Assembly: GCA_018895675.1 (NCBI GenBank)
Contig: JAHIOG010000005.1
Coordinates: 1 to 9,418 of the forward strand
Reading direction: 5' to 3'
DNA length: 9,418 nt
DNA from: a bacterium
GTDB taxonomy: Bacteria; Fidelibacterota; UBA2242
The position numbers and the translations under genes are program-made. This document shows positions 6,787 to 9,418 of the stretch, piece after piece. Within the stretch, counting starts at the first letter, position 1. Each line of letters opens with the position of its first letter. The notes below the pieces were generated by a model. That model saw nothing but the letters and a program-made list of their open reading frames with translations. It searched no databases and was not told the origin of the DNA.

Positions 6787-8133
6787 ATGAATAGTAGAAT
6801 ATTAATAGCGGATAATGATCGTGACACCCGGAATTCACTGGCAGCCTTATTGACCGATAAGGGATTTGTCTGTGTTAAAGCCGGAGATGGAGAAGAAGCG
6901 ATCAAGCATGTTAAGGAAGATAATTTTGATATTATGATCGTCGATATAAAACTGCCTAAATGGAACGGCATCCAGGTGCTTGAGAAAGTCTGTAAAATCA
7001 GCCCCCGTACTTTAACCATGATTACCACTGCTTCGGCAACTGTTGAAACCGCGATTGAAGCTCTGCGAAAAGGGGCGGTTGACTACCTCACCAAGCCCCT
7101 GGATTACAATGATGTTGTCGTGCGTGTTAAAAAGATGCGGAAACTCCAGCAGATTCTACTGGAAAATCAGTATCTCAAACAGGAGATCCATTCCAAGTAC
7201 AATCAATATATGATCATCGGCGATAGTCCGGCAATGCAGAATGTCTATAAGATGATCGCCAAAGTCGCCGACTCTACCTCAAATATTCTGATTACCGGAA
7301 AAAGCGGAACGGGAAAAGAACTGGTCGCCAGAGCGATTCACCAAAGCAGCCCGCGCACAAATGCTCCATTCATTCCAATCAATTGCAGCGCTATTCCTGA
7401 AAATCTCTTCGAAAGTGAATTGTTTGGTTTTAAAAAGGGATCATTCACCGGCGCCACAATGGATAAGGATGGAGTATTTCGCGCCGCCAGCGGTGGAACC
7501 CTGTTTTTGGACGAAGTCGGTGAAATTCCGGTCCATATCCAGGTAAAACTCCTGCGCGCCATCGAAGAAAAGGAAATCAAACCGATCGGCTGTCCCTCAT
7601 CGCTGAAAGTTGACGCCCGTATATTGTCGGCGACGAATAAAGACCTCCTGAAAGAGATCGAAGAAGGTAACTTCCGGGAGGATCTGTATTATCGCCTTAA
7701 CATTATTGATATTTATCTACCGTCTCTTACCGAACGCAGAGATGATATTCCGCTGTTAGTGAACCATTTCGTCAGTAAGTACAACCAGGAATTGAAGCGC
7801 AAGGTGCTTGGCGTCGATAATGAGACAATGAAAGTGCTGATGAATTATAAATGGAAAGGCGAGGTCAGGGAGCTGCAGAATGTCATTGAGCGTGCGGTGC
7901 TATTATGCGAAGGCGACTATATTACCATTAAAGATCTGCCGCCTCATGCGTCCATGGGAATTGCCATGGAATATGCGGATGATCTGAAGACCTCGGTGCG
8001 GAACTTCGAAAAACAACACATCCTGTCAATTCTCAGGCGGGTGGAAAATGATAAAAACCGCTGTGCGGAAATGCTCGGAATCGGACTCTCCTCGCTTTAT
8101 CGTAAAATTGATGAACTAGGTGTAAAACTATAA
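6787..8133 (+). CDS. Sigma54-dependent response regulator, NtrC/AtoC type
   Basis: This 448-residue protein has the classic three-domain layout of a two-component activator of sigma54 promoters. Residues 1 to about 120 are the receiver, with D53 (IVDIKLP) as phosphoacceptor, T80/T81 and K103 (YLTKPL). Residues about 142-370 are the AAA+ domain: Walker A GKSGTGKE (171-178), the sigma54-contacting loop GSFTGA (218-223), Walker B GGTLFLDE with D242 and E243, sensor I at N284, arginine residues R297 and R303 in FREDLYYRL, and sensor II in WKGEVREL. Residues about 405-446 are a Fis-type helix-turn-helix (RCAEMLGIGLSSLYRKI). Departures from the usual are ADND instead of a DD pair in the receiver, GK before the Walker A serine, GSFTGA for GAFTGA, and WKGEVREL for WPGNVREL. 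No partner histidine kinase is in the window. The start is the ATG after a short AGG; its target genes cannot be deduced. Confidence 0.94.
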   Translation: MNSRILIADNDRDTRNSLAALLTDKGFVCVKAGDGEEAIKHVKEDNFDIMIVDIKLPKWNGIQVLEKVCKISPRTLTMITTASATVETAIEALRKGAVDYLTKPLDYNDVVVRVKKMRKLQQILLENQYLKQEIHSKYNQYMIIGDSPAMQNVYKMIAKVADSTSNILITGKSGTGKELVARAIHQSSPRTNAPFIPINCSAIPENLFESELFGFKKGSFTGATMDKDGVFRAASGGTLFLDEVGEIPVHIQVKLLRAIEEKEIKPIGCPSSLKVDARILSATNKDLLKEIEEGNFREDLYYRLNIIDIYLPSLTERRDDIPLLVNHFVSKYNQELKRKVLGVDNETMKVLMNYKWKGEVRELQNVIERAVLLCEGDYITIKDLPPHASMGIAMEYADDLKTSVRNFEKQHILSILRRVENDKNRCAEMLGIGLSSLYRKIDELGVKL

Positions 8134-8149
8134 TCACGCTTTTCCAAAA

Positions 8150-8212
8150 TAATGAATCAACCGGCAATATTCATTACTTCAGATATTGAACCATACTGAC
8201 CAGATACAGTAT
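8150..8212. repeat. Two AT-rich inverted repeats downstream of the response regulator
   Basis: TAATGAAT with an 11-base loop and ATTCATTA (8150-8176) is a perfect 8-bp inverted repeat starting 16 bases after the regulator stop. ATACTG, 8 bases, CAGTAT (8193-8212) is a second, 6-bp one. They lie between convergent genes and might contribute to termination. Neither is GC-rich nor followed by a T-run, so neither is a standard intrinsic terminator. Confidence 0.3.
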
Positions 8213-8264
8213 TTCGAACCGGATGAGTATTTTTAGAAACCTTATTATAACAAGAAAAATCTAT

Positions 8265-8325
8265 CGGGTTTTTCCTTAAGCATTGTACGAAAATTTCGTC
8301 GTTATTCAATAAGCATCCCATTAAT
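8265..8325 (+). repeat. Diverged intergenic repeat, copy A (left of hicBA)
   Basis: This stretch begins CGGGTTTTTCCTTAA and contains AAAATTTCGTCG before ending TTAAT. It aligns over about 60 bases with 9038-9101 in the same orientation, sharing an identical 12-base core (AAAATTTCGTCG), then ATTCA, and similar ends with small gaps. The core here is also a near-palindrome, ACGAAAATTTCGT. The copies have clearly drifted apart. Confidence 0.5.
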
Positions 8326-8354
8326 TTTTATTGAGCATACTGAACCAAAGTTGA

Positions 8355-8582
8355 CTATAGAGAATTTATAAATTCTTCTTCTGATATCTTTGCCTGTCGT
8401 AGAATTCCCTTTTATGTACCTATCTTTAATTCATGATGAAGTGGAATTACATAACCAATGTCGCCCCCTGGTCTGTATTTTCGCATTACTACATGACTAC
8501 CACGCTGCCTGACCTGAATGAAGCCCAGCTTTTCAAATGTCCTGATTGCCTTTGTGCCGGAAATTTTTCTTAGTTTAGACAT
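8355..8582 (-). pseudogene. hicA: HicA-family mRNA interferase interrupted by an in-frame TAA
   Basis: HicA toxins are small double-stranded-RNA-binding-fold RNases that cut mRNA when not held by HicB. From the ATG at 8582-8580 the frame reads MSKLRKISGTKAIRTFEKLG, then QRGSHVVMRK with the catalytic H30, then VIPLHHELKIGT and a TAA at 8414-8412, giving 56 residues. The same frame continues past the TAA as KGILRQAKISEEEFINSL and ends at TAG (8357-8355). This is exactly the C-terminal helix expected after the family phrase HxELKxGTL. The stop therefore sits at the conserved Leu codon, consistent with a single TTA to TAA change, and the intact length would be 75. The start overlaps the hicB stop by 8 bases (ATGTCTAA), typical translational coupling. 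An upstream TTG at 8600 is less likely. The product is probably a non-functional toxin; readthrough or sequencing error are alternatives. Family identity is secure. Confidence 0.85.
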
Positions 8583-8790
8583 TTTCTGTAGAAACTTCAA
8601 AAGTAGTTAATAACGGATGATCGAAAATCGAAGTTTGAAATTCTTCTAAGTACAATTCTGTTGCTTCCCTAAGATTCTTTATTGCTGATTCAATAGATTC
8701 ACCCTGACTTACAGTACCTACTTCGGGACATTCTGCGACAAACATGTCCTCTTCTTTGTGAATAATTGCCGTGTATAAATTATTTTTCAT
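8575..8790 (-). CDS. hicB: HicB-family antitoxin (short form)
   Basis: HicB antitoxins bind and block HicA. The 71 residues hold one partial-RNase-H-fold domain (UPF0150 type): YTAIIHKEEDMFVAECPEVG, then TVSQGESIESAIKNLREA and TELYLEEF, all typical. There is no room for the C-terminal helix-turn-helix or ribbon-helix-helix that longer HicB proteins use for autoregulation, so this copy probably does not bind DNA alone. Here the antitoxin gene precedes the toxin gene and overlaps it by 8 bases. A weak AGAAG lies about 7 bases before the ATG. Since hicA carries a premature stop, hicB may persist as a solitary antitoxin, perhaps against HicA proteins encoded elsewhere (inference). Confidence 0.88.
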   Translation of the reverse strand: MKNNLYTAIIHKEEDMFVAECPEVGTVSQGESIESAIKNLREATELYLEEFQTSIFDHPLLTTFEVSTENV

Positions 8791-8802
8791 AGTTGACTTC
8801 TA

Positions 8803-8922
8803 TTATTTGTCTATGGAAACATTTTTAAAAAGTTCATATAAAAAATCGACCGATAATTCGTTTTTCAGTGTAAACTGTTGAAGAATTCGGATTTGGTGTT
8901 CTGGTGGTTTCAGATCATTCAT
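8803..8922 (-). CDS. Unrecognised 39-residue ORF upstream of hicB
   Basis: An ATG at 8922-8920 opens 39 codons ending TAA at 8805-8803, just 12 bases before the hicB ATG. It begins MNDLKPPEHQIRILQQF and ends SVDFLYELFKNVSIDK. I recognise no family. There is no signal peptide or membrane segment. The composition is mixed charged and hydrophobic, compatible with two short helices, and the spacing to hicB suggests co-transcription. A TATAAT on the minus strand (8938-8933) would start a transcript near 8926, leaving almost no leader before this ATG. It could be a leader peptide, a third component, or the remnant of a larger gene. Chance is possible at this length. Confidence 0.4.
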   Translation of the reverse strand: MNDLKPPEHQIRILQQFTLKNELSVDFLYELFKNVSIDK

Positions 8923-8932
8923 CTTGCACTAA

Positions 8933-8938
8933 ATTATA
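8933..8938 (-). promoter_or_regulatory. Candidate -10 box for the hicBA unit
   Basis: A perfect TATAAT is read on the minus strand. At 17-base spacing the -35 position holds TTATAG, a poor match, so this is only a weak promoter call. Transcription would begin at about 8926, immediately before the 39-codon ORF. Another TATAAT on the plus strand (8957-8962) lies in the same AT-rich stretch and has no good -35 either. Confidence 0.3.
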
Positions 8939-9037
8939 ATCATTACTTTAATAAGCTATAATAGCATTATGAAATTTAATAGTAAAAATAAACTTACAGT
9001 AAATCACTCCACTTTTAAATGTCTGGTCTTTCATAAC

Positions 9038-9101
9038 CGGGCTTTTTCTTTAACATGATCACAAAATTTCGTCGTGATTCAGTATTGAAAATTCCGTTAA
9101 T
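9038..9101 (+). repeat. Diverged intergenic repeat, copy B (right of hicBA)
   Basis: This is the partner of 8265-8325, in the same orientation, beginning CGGGCTTTTTCTTTAA, with the shared core AAAATTTCGTCG and ending CCGTTAAT. In this copy the core is embedded in ATCAC ... GTGAT, a 5-bp inverted repeat not matched in copy A. On the minus strand it lies in a short open frame of 29 codons (containing SRRNFV). Copy A has a stop in the equivalent frame, so I do not treat it as coding. Confidence 0.5.
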
Positions 9102-9128
9102 CATAGTTGCCTGACGGGTTTGTTTTCC

Positions 9129-9156
9129 TTGTATATTTTAAATGACATTTTATATT
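9129..9156 (+). promoter_or_regulatory. Weak candidate promoter for the LicD-like gene
   Basis: TTGTAT (9129-9134), 16 bases, then TATATT (9151-9156). The start would be near 9163, about 48 bases before the gene. The -10 is reasonable and the -35 is poor. A 4-codon ATG frame at 9200 overlaps the real start (ATGA); it is probably accidental. Confidence 0.28.
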
Positions 9157-9210
9157 TACAGGCATGATAAAGAGAAATATCAACTGCAAAAAAAGTAAAA
9201 TGGTCCAAAT

Positions 9211-9418
9211 ATGAAAAAAGATTTATTAGAAAAGAAAATTTTCAAAGATACAATACGGATTCTGAAAAAAAACAGCGTCCCCTTTTGGCTGGATTCCGGC
9301 ACACTTCTGGGAATTGTTCGCGATAATAAAAGCATTGCGTGGCATAATAAGATTGATATTGCAATTCCCGGAGAATTTTATAACAAATTTATGGCTTTGC
9401 AAAAGCAGTTTTTCCCAA
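9211..9418 (+). CDS. LicD-like nucleotidyltransferase-fold protein, N-terminal 69 residues (cut by window edge)
   Basis: LicD-type proteins transfer phosphocholine or related groups onto cell-surface glycans, and the wider group includes fukutin-like enzymes. After a lysine-rich helix (residues 1-20) the protein shows FWLDSGTLLGIVRDNKSIAW (25-44), the family's helix-loop with the SGTLLG phosphate-site motif. This is followed by HNKIDIAIPGEF, where the acidic metal-binding motif, usually WDDDIDI or WDxDIDI, should be. Only D49 of that cluster is kept; the other positions are H45, N46 and K47. The fold call rests on the SGTLLGxxR and IDI pattern with correct spacing. Loss of the acidic residues makes catalysis doubtful. 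No clear Shine-Dalgarno sequence is visible. The gene continues beyond the right edge, so length and further domains are unknown. A surface-glycan role would fit, but nothing else in view supports it. Confidence 0.7.
   Translation, partial: MKKDLLEKKIFKDTIRILKKNSVPFWLDSGTLLGIVRDNKSIAWHNKIDIAIPGEFYNKFMALQKQFFP

Noticed and set aside
8134..8354. Possible strong terminator between the convergent regulator and hicA
   Set aside because: The inverted repeats here are AT-rich and lack T-runs, so no standard intrinsic terminator can be called.
8583..8600. TTG start six codons upstream for hicA
   Set aside because: The ATG at 8582 overlaps the hicB stop by 8 bases and gives the usual family N-terminus (MSKL...ISG), so the TTG is less plausible.
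8969..9058. 29-codon plus-strand frame downstream of a plus-strand TATAAT at 8957
   Set aside because: It is too short, AT-rich and without a ribosome site or a -35 box; it probably occurs by chance.
8265..9101. Integron attC sites bounding a toxin-antitoxin cassette
   Set aside because: The repeats lack the paired RYYYAAC and GTTRRRY core sites and the bulged-palindrome layout of attC in both copies, although copy B has a loose TTAAC/GTTAA pair.
9004..9108. 29-codon minus-strand frame across repeat copy B, containing SRRNFVIMLKKKP
   Set aside because: Repeat copy A shares the similarity but has a stop in the same frame, and there is no ribosome site. It looks like non-coding repeat DNA or a very old remnant.
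1..9418. CRISPR array, tRNA or rRNA genes, transposase or phage genes
   Set aside because: I saw no regularly spaced identical repeats, no tRNA or rRNA consensus segments, and no transposase or phage protein motifs in any large frame.

Overview
The window looks like chromosomal DNA of a Gram-negative bacterium with a lipid A outer membrane. It is moderately AT-rich. The best taxonomic hint is a single reading frame joining LpxC to FabZ, an arrangement known from Bacteroidota, Chlorobi and related lineages (the FCB group and neighbours such as Calditrichota or KSB1-type candidate phyla). I cannot name a genus.

Positions 1-6407, minus strand, hold one compact envelope-biogenesis operon read right to left: a candidate sigma70-type promoter, then uppS (undecaprenyl diphosphate synthase), bamA (outer-membrane beta-barrel insertase), ompH/skp (periplasmic chaperone), lpxD, fused lpxC-fabZ, and lpxA, which runs off the left edge. 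Junctions are 0 to 16 bases, so the genes are very probably co-transcribed and partly translationally coupled. Together they supply the lipid carrier for cell-wall and O-antigen precursors, the machinery that folds outer-membrane proteins, and the first steps of lipid A synthesis. The set resembles the E. coli ispU-cdsA-rseP-bamA-skp-lpxD-fabZ-lpxA region, but without cdsA and rseP, and with the LpxC-FabZ fusion in the fabZ position.

Positions 6351-6786 are a 436-base divergent intergenic region. It carries the uppS promoter on the left, a GC-rich hairpin, an imperfect direct repeat with 42-base spacing, a weak plus-strand promoter and a 7-bp inverted repeat just before the next gene. Positions 6787-8133, plus strand, encode an NtrC/AtoC-type response regulator (receiver, sigma54-interacting AAA+ and Fis-type helix-turn-helix domains) with several unusual residues at otherwise conserved motifs.

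Positions 8134-9210 are AT-rich accessory DNA. They hold a minus-strand hicBA toxin-antitoxin module in which hicA is interrupted by an in-frame TAA, with the conserved C-terminal helix still readable beyond it. An unrecognised 39-codon ORF lies 12 bases upstream of hicB. Two diverged copies of a roughly 60-bp repeat lie on either side of the module in the same orientation. From 9211 to the right edge is the start of a LicD-like nucleotidyltransferase-fold protein whose usual acidic metal-binding cluster is largely replaced.

The left two-thirds is well-conserved core biology. The unusual material is in the last 1.3 kb.
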